From Mucilaginibacter saanensis (GTDB lineage: Bacteria; Bacteroidota; Bacteroidia; Sphingobacteriales; Sphingobacteriaceae): a DNA stretch of 64,000 nt. Below, one piece after another: positions 36,317-45,228 of the stretch. The notes beneath the pieces are model-generated. The model ran no database searches, was not told the origin of the DNA, and saw only the letters and a list, made by a program, of their open reading frames with translations. The position numbers and the translations under genes were made by a program. The DNA lies in the NCBI RefSeq assembly GCF_014200575.1, contig NZ_JACHBZ010000012.1, forward strand, positions 62,001 through 126,000, given 5' to 3'. Within the stretch, counting starts at the first letter, position 1. Every line of letters starts with the position of its first letter.

Positions 36317-36330
36317 CAATTTATAACATT

Positions 36331-37149
36331 ATGAAAAAATACTTTTTACTACTTATTTCTTTGGGTGCCTTATCAGCATCACATGCGCAGGTTGCCGATA
36401 GCGCTAAAAGGCATGTTGTTTTACAGGGAGCATCTAACTTTCGCGATCTGGGTGGTTATGCCACCGCAGATGGCCACCATGTAAAATGGCGACAGGTGTA
36501 CCGCAGCGCCGATATCAGTAAATTAACCGATGACGATCTTGCTGTATTAAAGGGTCGTAAAGTTACTTATGATGTTGACCTGAGGGGTCACCAGGAATCG
36601 GCCCAGGCGCCTGATCGTCTTAACCCGGGAACCGATTATATTTTGAGTCCGGCCGGTAGCGATAATATGGATTGGATAAAAAGCATAACCAAACTGAAAG
36701 GCAACCAGGCCGATTCTGTTATGCAGTCTTACTATAGCAACACCCAGTTTTTGGCCGAAAGATATAAACTGTTTTTTAATAAACTGCTGGTATTGCCACA
36801 GGATAACAGCCTGGTATTCCATTGCACCGCCGGTAAGGACCGCACAGGCATAGGCGCAGCTTTATTGTTATACAGCCTGGGTGTACCTTATGATACCATT
36901 ATGAACGATTACCTGGCATCAAACTACTATCGCCGGGCCGATAATGTTAAAATGGTAAACCAGATGGTTAAATACGCCCATATTGATGAGCAGGTAGCCA
37001 AAGAAATGGCGGGTGTTAAAAAGGAGTTTTTAGATTCAACATTTAAGGCTATAACTGATCAGTACGGTTCGGTTGATAACTTTTTAAAAACACAGGTTGG
37101 TCTTGACGATCAGAAAATTGGTTTGCTGAAAAAGAAGTTTTTAGAATAG
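36331..37149 (+). CDS. exported tyrosine-protein phosphatase (Y_phosphatase3 type)
   Basis: Cys-based phosphatase with a signal peptide (KKYFLLLISLGALSASHAQ), so it acts in the periplasm or outside. The P-loop is HCTAGKDRTG with nucleophile C165 and R171. GASNFRDLGGYATADG and VYRSADISKLTDDDL near the N-terminus are hallmarks of the LipA/IphP-like group, which can dephosphorylate phosphotyrosine, phosphoserine and phosphoinositides. The start at 36331 is chosen because the earlier frame crosses a terminator. At 272 aa it is family length. It is 19 bases ahead of the amidohydrolase. Confidence 0.9.
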   Translation: MKKYFLLLISLGALSASHAQVADSAKRHVVLQGASNFRDLGGYATADGHHVKWRQVYRSADISKLTDDDLAVLKGRKVTYDVDLRGHQESAQAPDRLNPGTDYILSPAGSDNMDWIKSITKLKGNQADSVMQSYYSNTQFLAERYKLFFNKLLVLPQDNSLVFHCTAGKDRTGIGAALLLYSLGVPYDTIMNDYLASNYYRRADNVKMVNQMVKYAHIDEQVAKEMAGVKKEFLDSTFKAITDQYGSVDNFLKTQVGLDDQKIGLLKKKFLE

Positions 37150-37168
37150 TTTAAACACTTAAACCTTT

Positions 37169-38845
37169 ATGAACCTTAAACATATAACAGCCTGTTTTTT
37201 AATGCTGATGGCCGCGCCTGTGCTTAAAGCCCAGCAGGCAGATCTGGTACTTACCAACGGGAATATCATAACCCTGCAGCAAAAGGGTAACCGCGCCCAG
37301 GCCGTAGCCATAAAAGATGGCCGCATACAGGCAGTAGGCACCAATGCCGCTATCAAAAAATATATTGGCAGCCAAACAAAGGTTGTTCAGTTAAATGGCA
37401 AAACGGTAACGCCGGGTTTTAATGATGTGCACCAGCACCCGGCACCGGTTTATGCGTTTGACGCACCTTATGCCACGCTGGAGCTTGATACCGTTAGCTC
37501 CATGAAAAATTTAATTGCTTTGTTGAAACGCAAGGCGGCCATTACGCCAAAAGGAATGCTGATTCGTGGCGTAGGGTACAACGAAACCAAATTGGGCGGT
37601 CAGCCTGTTCGTGACAGCCTGGATAAAGCCTCAACCGATCACCCGATCATCATCAGTCACGTAAGCGGTCACCTATCGGCAGCCAACTCGTTTTTGATGG
37701 ATATTAACGCCATTGACGAAAATACTAAAGACCCTGCCGGCGGCGCCTTTGAACGCTACCCGGGCACCAATAAACCGGATGGTATTTGCAAGGAATCTGC
37801 CGCCGGATATTTGCACCATTCCCAAAATATACAATACCCGCCCAAGCCAACTGCCGGGCAGGAAATGGCCGGATACCGTATCTATTTTAACCGGGTACTG
37901 GCCAGTGGTATAACCAGTGTTGGCGACGCCCACACCGCACCCGAAAAAGTTGAGATATACCGTAAATTGGTAGCCGAGGGCTTCCCGATGCGTTTTAACC
38001 TCATTATTGGTTATGAATACCTTGACCAGGTATTGAGCGGTAAAATACCGCAGATGCAAACCGATTATTTGCGTATCTCCACCATAAAGGTTTTTCACGG
38101 CAACTCATTAAGCGGTAAAACCTGCTGGCTGTATGATGCTTATGATATGATAAACCCGGTTAGCGGTAAAAAGGATTATTACGGCATACCGCCAGCCCGC
38201 AGTCAGGCGGCATTGGATAGCCTGTTTTTCAAGATCCATCATGCAGGCTGGCAAATTGCCTGCCACTCCAACGGCGACAGAGAGATTGATATGGTGATTG
38301 CCGCTATTGAAAATGCACAAAAAATTGATCCCCGGCCTGATCCCCGCCACCGGATTGAGCATTGCAGCCTTACCAATCAAAATATCATGGATAAGATTAA
38401 AAAAGATGGTATAGTACCGGTGTTCCATTGCTACATGTATGAGCTGGGCGAAAAAATGCTGGTTTATGGTCCCGAGCGTTTAAAAATGCTGCATCCAACC
38501 AAAACCGCGCAGGATATGGGTATTATTTATGCCCTGCACTCTGATGCACCTATATCGCCTTATGATGCCATGCCAAGATTGGGCAGCGCCGTTACCCGCA
38601 AAACAAAGGAAGGTTTTGTGATTGGCGCCAATCAATGTATTGATGCCGAAGATGCTATAAAGGCCTATACCTATGGCAGCGCTTACGCCACATTTGAGGA
38701 AAACAAAAAGGGCACTATACAGCCAGGTCGTTTTGCCGATCTGATAGTACTGGATGCCGATCCAACTCAAATTGATCCGGATAAGATCCGTGATATTAAA
38801 GTAAATACTACTATTTTAGGGGGTAAAATAGTATACCAGCAATAA
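37169..38845 (+). CDS. exported amidohydrolase (YtcJ-like, amidohydrolase family 3)
   Basis: Metal-dependent hydrolase with an N-terminal signal peptide ending near PVLKAQ. The metal-binding HxH motif is in FNDVHQHPAP near residue 90. Later His and Asp ligands lie in CHSNGDREID, HRIEHCSL and LHSDAPISP. The 558-aa length and the ADLIVLDADP C-terminus are typical of YtcJ-like proteins, whose substrates are mostly unknown (N-acylated or amide compounds). It is probably co-transcribed with the exported phosphatase and has 7 bases to the methyltransferase gene. Confidence 0.9.
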   Translation: MNLKHITACFLMLMAAPVLKAQQADLVLTNGNIITLQQKGNRAQAVAIKDGRIQAVGTNAAIKKYIGSQTKVVQLNGKTVTPGFNDVHQHPAPVYAFDAPYATLELDTVSSMKNLIALLKRKAAITPKGMLIRGVGYNETKLGGQPVRDSLDKASTDHPIIISHVSGHLSAANSFLMDINAIDENTKDPAGGAFERYPGTNKPDGICKESAAGYLHHSQNIQYPPKPTAGQEMAGYRIYFNRVLASGITSVGDAHTAPEKVEIYRKLVAEGFPMRFNLIIGYEYLDQVLSGKIPQMQTDYLRISTIKVFHGNSLSGKTCWLYDAYDMINPVSGKKDYYGIPPARSQAALDSLFFKIHHAGWQIACHSNGDREIDMVIAAIENAQKIDPRPDPRHRIEHCSLTNQNIMDKIKKDGIVPVFHCYMYELGEKMLVYGPERLKMLHPTKTAQDMGIIYALHSDAPISPYDAMPRLGSAVTRKTKEGFVIGANQCIDAEDAIKAYTYGSAYATFEENKKGTIQPGRFADLIVLDADPTQIDPDKIRDIKVNTTILGGKIVYQQ

Positions 38846-38852
38846 ATGATTC

Positions 38853-39620
38853 ATGAATTACTTCGCTTCCAGGGCATCCGCAGAAAAATATATTATCGGC
38901 CGGCCCGATTTTCATGACAATACTATTAGTCGCATCCGGGCCTTTTTAAACATTCACGATAAGTTGCCAAAAGCTTTGGATGTGGCTTGCGGTACAGGGC
39001 TTTCTGCAAAAGCGCTTTTGCCTATTGCCCGGGAAGTATATGCAACTGATCTGTCATCAGAAATGTTGAACCTTGCCCTGGAGAAGGACAAAATACATTA
39101 TGAGGTTGCAGCCGCCGAAAGCCAGCCTTTCGAAAATGAAGAGTTTGATCTGATAACCGTAAGCTCAGGTATACACTGGTTTAATATTGATGCCTTTTTA
39201 ATTGAAGCCAATCGCTTGTTGAAGCGCAAGGGTTGGCTTGTTATTTATGAAAATTTTTTTGCCGGGGAGATGGATGGAGATGCCGGATTTAAAACATGGG
39301 TAAATGAGGTTTATATACAACGTTTTCCGTCCCCACCGCGCAACAAAAATTATACCTGGACGCCAGATAGCCTTTGCTCAAAAAATTTCACTCTTCAAAT
39401 ACCCGAAAACTTTAAAAATCAGGTACAATTTAATAAGTCGCAGCTGATTAGTTATTTTGTAAGTCAAAGTAATATTATCGCAGCGGTTGATAGCGGCGCA
39501 TATACCTACGCCGCTATTGAAAACTGGCTGAATAACGAGTTGGGCTTATATTTTAAAGATGAGGCCGAAATTCGTAGCATTAACTATGGTAACTGGATTA
39601 AATATCTTCAGAAAATATAA
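38853..39620 (+). CDS. class I SAM-dependent methyltransferase
   Basis: A 255-aa Rossmann methyltransferase. Motif I is LDVACGTGLSAKAL (about 40-53), followed by the acidic loop VYATDLSSEML (about 59-69). VSSGIHWFNIDAFLIEANRL matches the Methyltransf_11 post-motif region with the HWF word of the YafE/TrmB-like small-molecule group. Substrate is unknown. It is 2 bases from the Nudix gene, so the two form an operon. Confidence 0.88.
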   Translation: MNYFASRASAEKYIIGRPDFHDNTISRIRAFLNIHDKLPKALDVACGTGLSAKALLPIAREVYATDLSSEMLNLALEKDKIHYEVAAAESQPFENEEFDLITVSSGIHWFNIDAFLIEANRLLKRKGWLVIYENFFAGEMDGDAGFKTWVNEVYIQRFPSPPRNKNYTWTPDSLCSKNFTLQIPENFKNQVQFNKSQLISYFVSQSNIIAAVDSGAYTYAAIENWLNNELGLYFKDEAEIRSINYGNWIKYLQKI

Positions 39621-39622
39621 AT

Positions 39623-40228
39623 ATGGCTGGTAAAAACTATCTTGATCTGTTAGATGAATTACGTTCTATAGCGCAATTGGGTATAAATTACAGTAAAAAC
39701 CCGTATGACCTGGTTAACTATAACCGGTTGTTACAATTGTCGGCCGATAGTTATTCGGATATTACCGGTATCCCGTCTGAAGCAATAAAAGACAGGTTTA
39801 AACGCGACCTGGGTTACGTAACGCCCAAGGTTGGTGTCAATGGCGTATTGTTTAACCAGGATGGGCAAATATTGCTGGAGCACCGCAGCGATGACCTGTT
39901 ATGGGGAGTGCCGGGTGGCTGGGTTGATGTTGGTGAAGGGCCCGAAACCGCAATAGCGCGTGAGTTTATGGAAGAAACAAATTTGGTGGTTGAGCCTTTG
40001 GGTATCATCAAATTTTATACCCGTTTGCCGGGGCAGTTTAACCAGCCGCATACCTCGGTACATATAGTTTACCATTGCAAATACATCAGCGGCGAACTGA
40101 AAAAATCGCACGAGAGCCTTGAACTTAGCTTTAGGGATCATACAACCATTAAAAACTGGCATAAAGATCATGGTGAACAAGCGGCTGATGCCGTACAATA
40201 TCTGCATAAATTAATACCTGAAATTTAG
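39623..40228 (+). CDS. Nudix hydrolase with N-terminal Nudix_N_2-like domain
   Basis: Hydrolase of nucleoside-diphosphate-linked compounds. A helical N-terminal domain (residues 5-55, YLDLLDELRSIAQLGINYSK) precedes the Nudix fold. The Nudix box is GGWVDVGEGPETAIAREFME followed by ETN, with the REFMEE metal-binding glutamates intact. The last Gly of the consensus is replaced by Asn. At 201 aa it fits ADP-ribose or nucleotide-sugar hydrolases with this extra domain. It lies between two methyltransferase genes, 2 bases and 19 bases away. Confidence 0.88.
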   Translation: MAGKNYLDLLDELRSIAQLGINYSKNPYDLVNYNRLLQLSADSYSDITGIPSEAIKDRFKRDLGYVTPKVGVNGVLFNQDGQILLEHRSDDLLWGVPGGWVDVGEGPETAIAREFMEETNLVVEPLGIIKFYTRLPGQFNQPHTSVHIVYHCKYISGELKKSHESLELSFRDHTTIKNWHKDHGEQAADAVQYLHKLIPEI

Positions 40229-40247
40229 CGCTTCGGTAATAGGAAGG

Positions 40248-41045
40248 ATGAGTAATATGGACGATGTTTTATATAACAAGATTGGTCCCGGATACAATTT
40301 TTCCCGGCAGGCCGATCCTTATATTACTGAAACACTTTACCGGCTTTTAGCAGCACAAACAAACAGCCTGTACCTTGATATTGGCTGCGGAACCGGAAAT
40401 TATACCATTGCACTGGCCGCTAAGGGGCTAAATTTTTATGGCGTGGAACCCGCCGAAGAAATGCTGAACGTGGCCCGCGATAAAAATAAACAGGTAAACT
40501 GGCTTTTGGGGCAGGCCGAAAAGATCCCGGCCGATGATGAGGTATTTGATGGCGTAATAGCAACGCTGACCATTCATCACTGGGCGAATATTAAAAGCGC
40601 CCTGACAGAAATTTACCGCGTATTAAAACCCGGTGGCACCGTAGTTATATTTACCGCCACGCCCCAACAAATGCAGGGCTATTGGCTCAACCATTATTTC
40701 CCGGCAATGCTGGCAAGCTCTATAGCGCAAATGCCATCGTTCCATAGTATGGAACAGGCAGCTGAGGAGGTGAGCTTTACGATAGCGGCAACCGAAAAGT
40801 ATTTTATTCAGGACGATTTAAAAGACTGCTTTTTATACGCAGGTAAAAACAAACCGGAACTTTATTTTAATGAGGAAGTGCGTAAAGGCATTTCCTCATT
40901 TGCTGCTTTGGCCAATGCTGCCGAGGTAGGACAGGGCCTTGCCAGGCTGCATCAGGATATAAGTGCTGATGCATTTAGTGCTATTAAGGCAACGTATGAT
41001 AACCATGCCGGTGATTACTTATTTATCGTACTCAAAAAATGTTAA
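40248..41045 (+). CDS. class I SAM-dependent methyltransferase
   Basis: A 265-aa Methyltransf_11-type enzyme. Motif I is LDIGCGTGNYTIALA (about 44-58), with YGVEPAEEMLNVA (about 63-75) binding SAM ribose. ATLTIHHWANIKSALTEIYR and VLKPGGTVVIFT are the usual motifs II and III. It is a different protein from the methyltransferase at 38853. Its stop overlaps the start of the broken GNAT gene by 7 bases. Confidence 0.88.
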   Translation: MSNMDDVLYNKIGPGYNFSRQADPYITETLYRLLAAQTNSLYLDIGCGTGNYTIALAAKGLNFYGVEPAEEMLNVARDKNKQVNWLLGQAEKIPADDEVFDGVIATLTIHHWANIKSALTEIYRVLKPGGTVVIFTATPQQMQGYWLNHYFPAMLASSIAQMPSFHSMEQAAEEVSFTIAATEKYFIQDDLKDCFLYAGKNKPELYFNEEVRKGISSFAALANAAEVGQGLARLHQDISADAFSAIKATYDNHAGDYLFIVLKKC

Positions 41046-41383
41046 AAGATCAGGTGCTCATCAGGGATGCTGATGTTAGCGATATAGCAGAGCTCACCAT
41101 TTTAATGAACGAGCTGGGGTACCCCACCACCCTTGCCGAGATGGAAACCCACTTTAAAAGTATTACGTGCGCGTACTCGCCTTTGTGGCAAAGCAAAATA
41201 GCCGGCAACTGGGCGTTGGCAAATTGCTGATAAGCGCCTCGGAACAATGGGCCTTGAAGCAAGGCATTACCACCGTTTTAATCAATAGCGGTAACCGCGA
41301 TGACAGGCAGGCAGCGCACGCTTTTTATCAGAAACAGGATTGGTTATACTATTAAGTCTTCGGGGTTTGTTAAACAGTTGTAA
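41039..41383 (+). pseudogene. GNAT acetyltransferase broken into three reading frames
   Basis: The N-terminal part (IRDADVSDIAELTILMNELG) reads normally to about 41160. The frame then jumps: YVRVLAFVAKQNSRQLGVGK, with the acetyl-CoA loop, is read one frame over from about 41162. Between them the middle strand of the fold, around 40 residues in relatives, is missing. A second shift near 41335 ends that frame early (WLYY stop), while a third frame continues IGYTIKSSGFVKQL to a stop at 41381-41383, a normal GNAT C-terminus. At 345 bases versus roughly 460 expected, this is an internally deleted, frameshifted remnant. It overlaps the 3' end of phnN. Confidence 0.8.
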
Positions 41384-41933
41384 CCGGCTTTGGCGGTAAG
41401 GAAATAATGTTTACCAGTACTTCCCCGGCATCTTCAATGGTGCCGTTGTTTTGTATGGTGATGCAATTTTTAAGGTCTGCATTTATTTCGGCGTTGCGGG
41501 CAATCCGTTTTTTTATTTCGGCAGTACTTTCACGTCCGCGCTCAGCCAACCGGCTACTGATAGCCTCGGCATTTGCCTCAATCAGGATTACCTTAAGGTC
41601 TGGGTAAATTTGCTGGGCTATAGGCAAATATTGTCTTGAGCCATTAACCACTACATTAAATCCACTTTCCATCCAGGTGTTAATCTCTGCACCAATACCA
41701 TATTGCTGTCCGTGACTTTCCCAGTGTAACGCAAATAAATTGGCAGCTATCCGGGCGTTAAACTCTTCATTACTCAAAAAAACATGATTTTCGTTTCCTG
41801 TAAATGCTGGTCTGGTGATATACCTGTGGGCAAAAATTACAGTTGCCGATCCGTTTATGCGGGTACGGGCATAATTCATCAGGGTGTCTTTGCCGGCGCC
41901 GGATGCGCCAATAACGTAAAATAGTTTATTCAT
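41370..41933 (-). CDS. phnN: ribose 1,5-bisphosphate phosphokinase PhnN-like
   Basis: P-loop kinase of the guanylate-kinase fold, expected to phosphorylate ribose 1,5-bisphosphate to PRPP. Walker A is GASGAGKDTL at residues 9-18. HRYITRP and YGIGAEINTWMESG are conserved PhnN blocks, and RLAERGRESTAEIKKRIAR is the lid-like arginine-rich segment. The 187-aa length is right. No phosphonate C-P lyase genes accompany it, so the enzyme may serve another PRPP or salvage role here. Confidence 0.85.
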   Translation of the reverse strand: MNKLFYVIGASGAGKDTLMNYARTRINGSATVIFAHRYITRPAFTGNENHVFLSNEEFNARIAANLFALHWESHGQQYGIGAEINTWMESGFNVVVNGSRQYLPIAQQIYPDLKVILIEANAEAISSRLAERGRESTAEIKKRIARNAEINADLKNCITIQNNGTIEDAGEVLVNIISLPPKPVTTV

Positions 41934-41947
41934 TTTTCAGGTAATTC

Positions 41948-42214
41948 TTAATAAGGTTGAGGTATATCCAGTATCAGATCGTCAGATGCCTGATCAATGG
42001 AGTTCCTGATGATCTGCCAAACCTGGTCTGTGTCCATCATCTCCAGCATGGCATCGACTTGTTCGGCCTTGCCCAGGTAACCAATGTGCGGGATCAGGTC
42101 TACATCTCGGCTTGCGGCCAGTTCAAAGGCGCCTTGCAGTAATTCCTTAAACGGGGTATCAGTACCATGAACTGCAAAACTACTGATGGCTAAAGTATAA
42201 AGTAGTTTCAACAT
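41948..42214 (-). CDS. small uncharacterised protein
   Basis: An 88-aa product of unknown family that begins MLKLLYTLAISSFAVHGTD and continues as a mainly helical acidic protein (QVDAMLEMMDTDQVWQIIRN). The ATG at 42214 follows the stop of the endonuclease/phosphatase remnant by one base and is preferred to longer starts that overlap it. It sits 14 bases before phnN, so the two are probably co-transcribed. The hydrophobic start is too short and polar-flanked for a confident signal peptide. Confidence 0.5.
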   Translation of the reverse strand: MLKLLYTLAISSFAVHGTDTPFKELLQGAFELAASRDVDLIPHIGYLGKAEQVDAMLEMMDTDQVWQIIRNSIDQASDDLILDIPQPY

Positions 42215-42215
42215 G

Positions 42216-42653
42216 TTAAAAGTTATGCGTAACAAAGGTAGTACTGATGCCAAAATGATCGCTGGCATATAAACCGCTTTGCTTATCCGGCTCATTTAAT
42301 ACCACAGCCGAATTTATAAAGGCCGGATACATGTTTGCCACAGGCAGCGCAAATATATGATCAACACAGATACGTTTATTATTTTTAGTAAAAGCATTGG
42401 CAAGGCTGTATCTTGGTTCAGGGCCATGGTCAGCAGCATAACAGTCAATAGCCCTTGACTGGTTGATAAAGGCACCAATTTCTACAGCGTTAATAGCGGC
42501 GTTAAAATCGCCGAAAACGATATGGTAACTGGCAATTTTACTGGTGTTAACTACTTCGGCACGCTGCCAGTTTAACAACGGGACAATCATTTTTGACCCT
42601 GAAAAATTCGAGATAGAGGCCGTTCCCCTGCTTTTTAGCTGATGATTATATAG
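42216..42653 (-). pseudogene. endonuclease/exonuclease/phosphatase family remnant, N-terminus missing
   Basis: Only the C-terminal half of an EEP-fold enzyme is present. GDFNAAI, VDHIFALPVAN and ASDHFGI are the last three metal and catalytic blocks. The usual N-terminal blocks (LN near the start, the catalytic Glu and the first His) are absent. The frame stays open upstream of the first ATG (42590) through recognisable sequence to at least 42653, where it runs into the hairpin behind the T9SS gene. So the 5' half was lost by deletion or rearrangement. An intact relative is partly visible at 63456-64000. Confidence 0.65.
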
Positions 42654-42693
42654 ATAGCGCTCGGCCTGAAAATAAAGGCCCCGGACGCTATCT
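42652..42693 (-). terminator. hairpin after the T9SS-exported NHL gene
   Basis: AGATAGCG and CGCTATCT form the outer stem, GGCCT and AGGCC an inner stem. It overlaps the stop codon of the minus-strand NHL gene. No strong U-tract follows on the minus strand. Confidence 0.45.
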
Positions 42694-45228
42694 CATAATA
42701 GCAACCCAGCCGGATAAAGGCTTAATACCGGTTTTAATATTAATGATGTAATAATAGGTGCCCGGCTGCAGATTTTGGCCGTTAAAGGTGCCATCCCACG
42801 GTTTGCCATAGCCCTTTGAGTGAAAAAGCGCCTGCCCGTAGCGGTTAAATATATCAACTGTACAATTGGGGTAATTTGCCAGATCGGTAATTTGCCAGAG
42901 ATCATTAAAACCATCGCCGTTAGGCGTAAAGGCATTAGGTACTTTGATGGGAGTGATTACATTTATGGTAACCGGTACGGTGATCTCACAACCCGCAGCG
43001 GTAATTGCGGTAAGGTAATAAGTGGTGGTAACCGGAGGCGAAGCCTGCGGGTTAGGTATACCGGCATTGCTTAAACCTGCCGCTGGCACCCAGTTAAAAG
43101 TAGCTATATCACCCTGGATTTCGGGGCTTAGCATAACACTGTATCCTTGCAGTATGGTAGGGTTGCCAATAAAACTGATTCGGGGCATCGAGCTAACGTG
43201 CACGGTTATTGGCTCGCCGCTTTTGGGTACGGTACAGCTGGAGTTATTGGCCGCAATGCAATTTACGATGTCGCCATCGGCCAGGGCGCTGCTTGAAAAA
43301 TCGGGACTGTTTGGCCCGGTATTGACGCCATTAACTTGCCATTGGTAATTGTTAACAACGCTCCCCGGCGGTATGGCAGCATTAAACTGAACAGGCTGAC
43401 CGGCACATACCGCGGCATTTGCAGGCAACGCCGTAATCACAGGCGTAATGCCACCCTCAGGGGAGGTAGAGTTGATAGAACTTACCACAGTAGCCGAAAA
43501 TGGTATAGTAGTTTGGTTGCCAATGGTTGGCGGGGTATTGGCATTGCCATTGTTATTACCAACAGCACCGCTGCCGGCTATGGGGGTAAGCGCGCCATCG
43601 GGCGTTATGCGTACAATACGTTCATTAGCGGCATCAACAACAATTAAATTGCCAAAGGCGTCTATCTTAATTCCAACGGGGTTATTTAAAAAGGCAGGCT
43701 TATTGGTGCCCGCAATATGTAATGGCAGCGTGGTAACCACCCCGGCAGGGGTTATTTTGCGGATGGCATTATTCTCCGAGTCGGTAACATATAAATTGCC
43801 GGAGTTATCTATGGTGATGCCCTTGGGCTGGTTAAAGCTTGCAGCAGCCCCGGTGCCATCCGCAAACCCCGATCCGTCATGCCCGGCTACAATGGTGATG
43901 GTGCCATCGGGAGCAATTTTCTTTATGGCGCTGGTGTAGTCGGTAACGTATAAATTGCCTGCCCCATCAACGGTAATGCCTATGGGCGTATTTAATTTGG
44001 ATACTGATGGCGGCCCGGTAACGGTGGTTACCACTCCGGCGGGCGTCACCTTTCTGATCAGGAAATCGTTTTGGGTGATGTATAGATTGCCCGAGCCATC
44101 AATGGTAATGCCGCGCGGGCCAGAAAGGCTTGCAGAGGTGCCTGTTCCGTCTTCTGATTTATTTTGCCCGCTTCCGGCCAGTGTGGTAACGGTGCCATCG
44201 GGCGTAATTTTCCTCACCCGGTTATTTTCGTCAATCACATATAAATTCCCCTGCTGATCTATAGTGATACCGTTAACCACCTTAAACTGAGCGGCGGCTC
44301 CTGCGCCATCGGCATAGCCACAAATTCCTCCTGCAAAAGTGGTTACCGTACCATCGGGAGTTATTTTTCTGATGCTGCAACTGTAACCGTCGGCTACATA
44401 CATCACGCCGTTTGCATCAGTTGCCACATCAGTGGGCACGCTAAAGGAAACGGCTTGGGGGTTGGGCCGGATAGTGCTTGCCGTAAATATAATGGTTTGG
44501 TTACCCAGATTGGCGCAGGTAAGGTTTTGCGGGCTGATGGTAATGGTGGGTGCAATGTTATCGCAAGTGGTTACCGTGCCTAAATCGGCTGGGGTAATGG
44601 TATAGTTGCCGTTTACGTCAAGCGTGAATTTGACAGGACCCGCAACCGGGGTAATTACCGGGCTGCTGTAGGAGGTTACTGTAAAAAAAACGGCCGAAGT
44701 GCCGCCGTACTGGTCGCCAGCTATGAGGGATACGGCGGTTGGTTGGTTTACGGTTAATGGCGTGCCGGGAGCAGGTATTTGTTTTACGGTAAGCACTGCG
44801 GCAGGGCAAATGTCGGTAACGTGGGCGTTGGTTACATAATCGGGCAGGGTAGCTTTGCAGTTATTGTCTGCCGCTATGGTAGCATTAGGGTAACTTGAAA
44901 ATGTTGGCGTGGTGGCAACAATAACCGATACCGGTTGTACCGTAGTATTCCCCGGCCCGTTGCTTGCAGTTATATTAATAATTTGGTTACCCAATGAGGA
45001 GCAGTTAAGGCTGGCGGGACTAACCGTAACGGTTGAATTTGCTGTTAAGCCGCTAATGTCGGCAATATCGGTATAGCTTACGGTTTTGTTACCGGTATTG
45101 TCAAGCTTTAAAACAACCTGATTTTTTGGGGTAACAACCGGAGTTTGCGCCTTAACCGCGGTAGCCATAAAAAAGCCTAATATACCAAGTATATAAATAC
45201 TGCTTTTTAAAACTGCAAACCTATCCAC
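42688..45228 (-). CDS. secreted six-NHL-repeat protein with a T9SS type B sorting domain
   Basis: An 846-aa surface or secreted protein with a signal peptide ending near AVKAQ. Ig/HYR-like segments occupy about 30-260. Six NHL repeats follow at about 262-560, each of the form GITID-x-GNLYV-x-D-x-IRKITPDG, enough for one six-bladed propeller. A further Ig/PKD-like stretch comes next, then the gliding-motility C-terminal domain (about 765-846: PNAFTPNGDGFNDLW, then VDIFNRYGQALFHS and WDGTFNGQNLQPGTYYYII), the type B signal for type IX secretion. It probably acts in adhesion or glycan binding. It is divergent from the AraC-type gene at 45510 with a 281-base intergenic region between. Confidence 0.9.
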   Translation of the reverse strand: MDRFAVLKSSIYILGILGFFMATAVKAQTPVVTPKNQVVLKLDNTGNKTVSYTDIADISGLTANSTVTVSPASLNCSSLGNQIINITASNGPGNTTVQPVSVIVATTPTFSSYPNATIAADNNCKATLPDYVTNAHVTDICPAAVLTVKQIPAPGTPLTVNQPTAVSLIAGDQYGGTSAVFFTVTSYSSPVITPVAGPVKFTLDVNGNYTITPADLGTVTTCDNIAPTITISPQNLTCANLGNQTIIFTASTIRPNPQAVSFSVPTDVATDANGVMYVADGYSCSIRKITPDGTVTTFAGGICGYADGAGAAAQFKVVNGITIDQQGNLYVIDENNRVRKITPDGTVTTLAGSGQNKSEDGTGTSASLSGPRGITIDGSGNLYITQNDFLIRKVTPAGVVTTVTGPPSVSKLNTPIGITVDGAGNLYVTDYTSAIKKIAPDGTITIVAGHDGSGFADGTGAAASFNQPKGITIDNSGNLYVTDSENNAIRKITPAGVVTTLPLHIAGTNKPAFLNNPVGIKIDAFGNLIVVDAANERIVRITPDGALTPIAGSGAVGNNNGNANTPPTIGNQTTIPFSATVVSSINSTSPEGGITPVITALPANAAVCAGQPVQFNAAIPPGSVVNNYQWQVNGVNTGPNSPDFSSSALADGDIVNCIAANNSSCTVPKSGEPITVHVSSMPRISFIGNPTILQGYSVMLSPEIQGDIATFNWVPAAGLSNAGIPNPQASPPVTTTYYLTAITAAGCEITVPVTINVITPIKVPNAFTPNGDGFNDLWQITDLANYPNCTVDIFNRYGQALFHSKGYGKPWDGTFNGQNLQPGTYYYIINIKTGIKPLSGWVAIMR

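Noticed and set aside
36286..36330. An upstream start for the phosphatase gene
   Set aside because: It would translate through the intrinsic terminator at 36288-36316 and displace the signal peptide from the N-terminus.
37673..38098. A 141-codon minus-strand frame within the amidohydrolase gene
   Set aside because: It is fully inside a well-conserved gene and has no recognisable domain or upstream signals.
43448..43939. A 163-codon plus-strand open frame opposite the NHL gene
   Set aside because: It is the antisense of periodic NHL repeats, which keeps the frame open by repetition; composition is unlike a real protein here.
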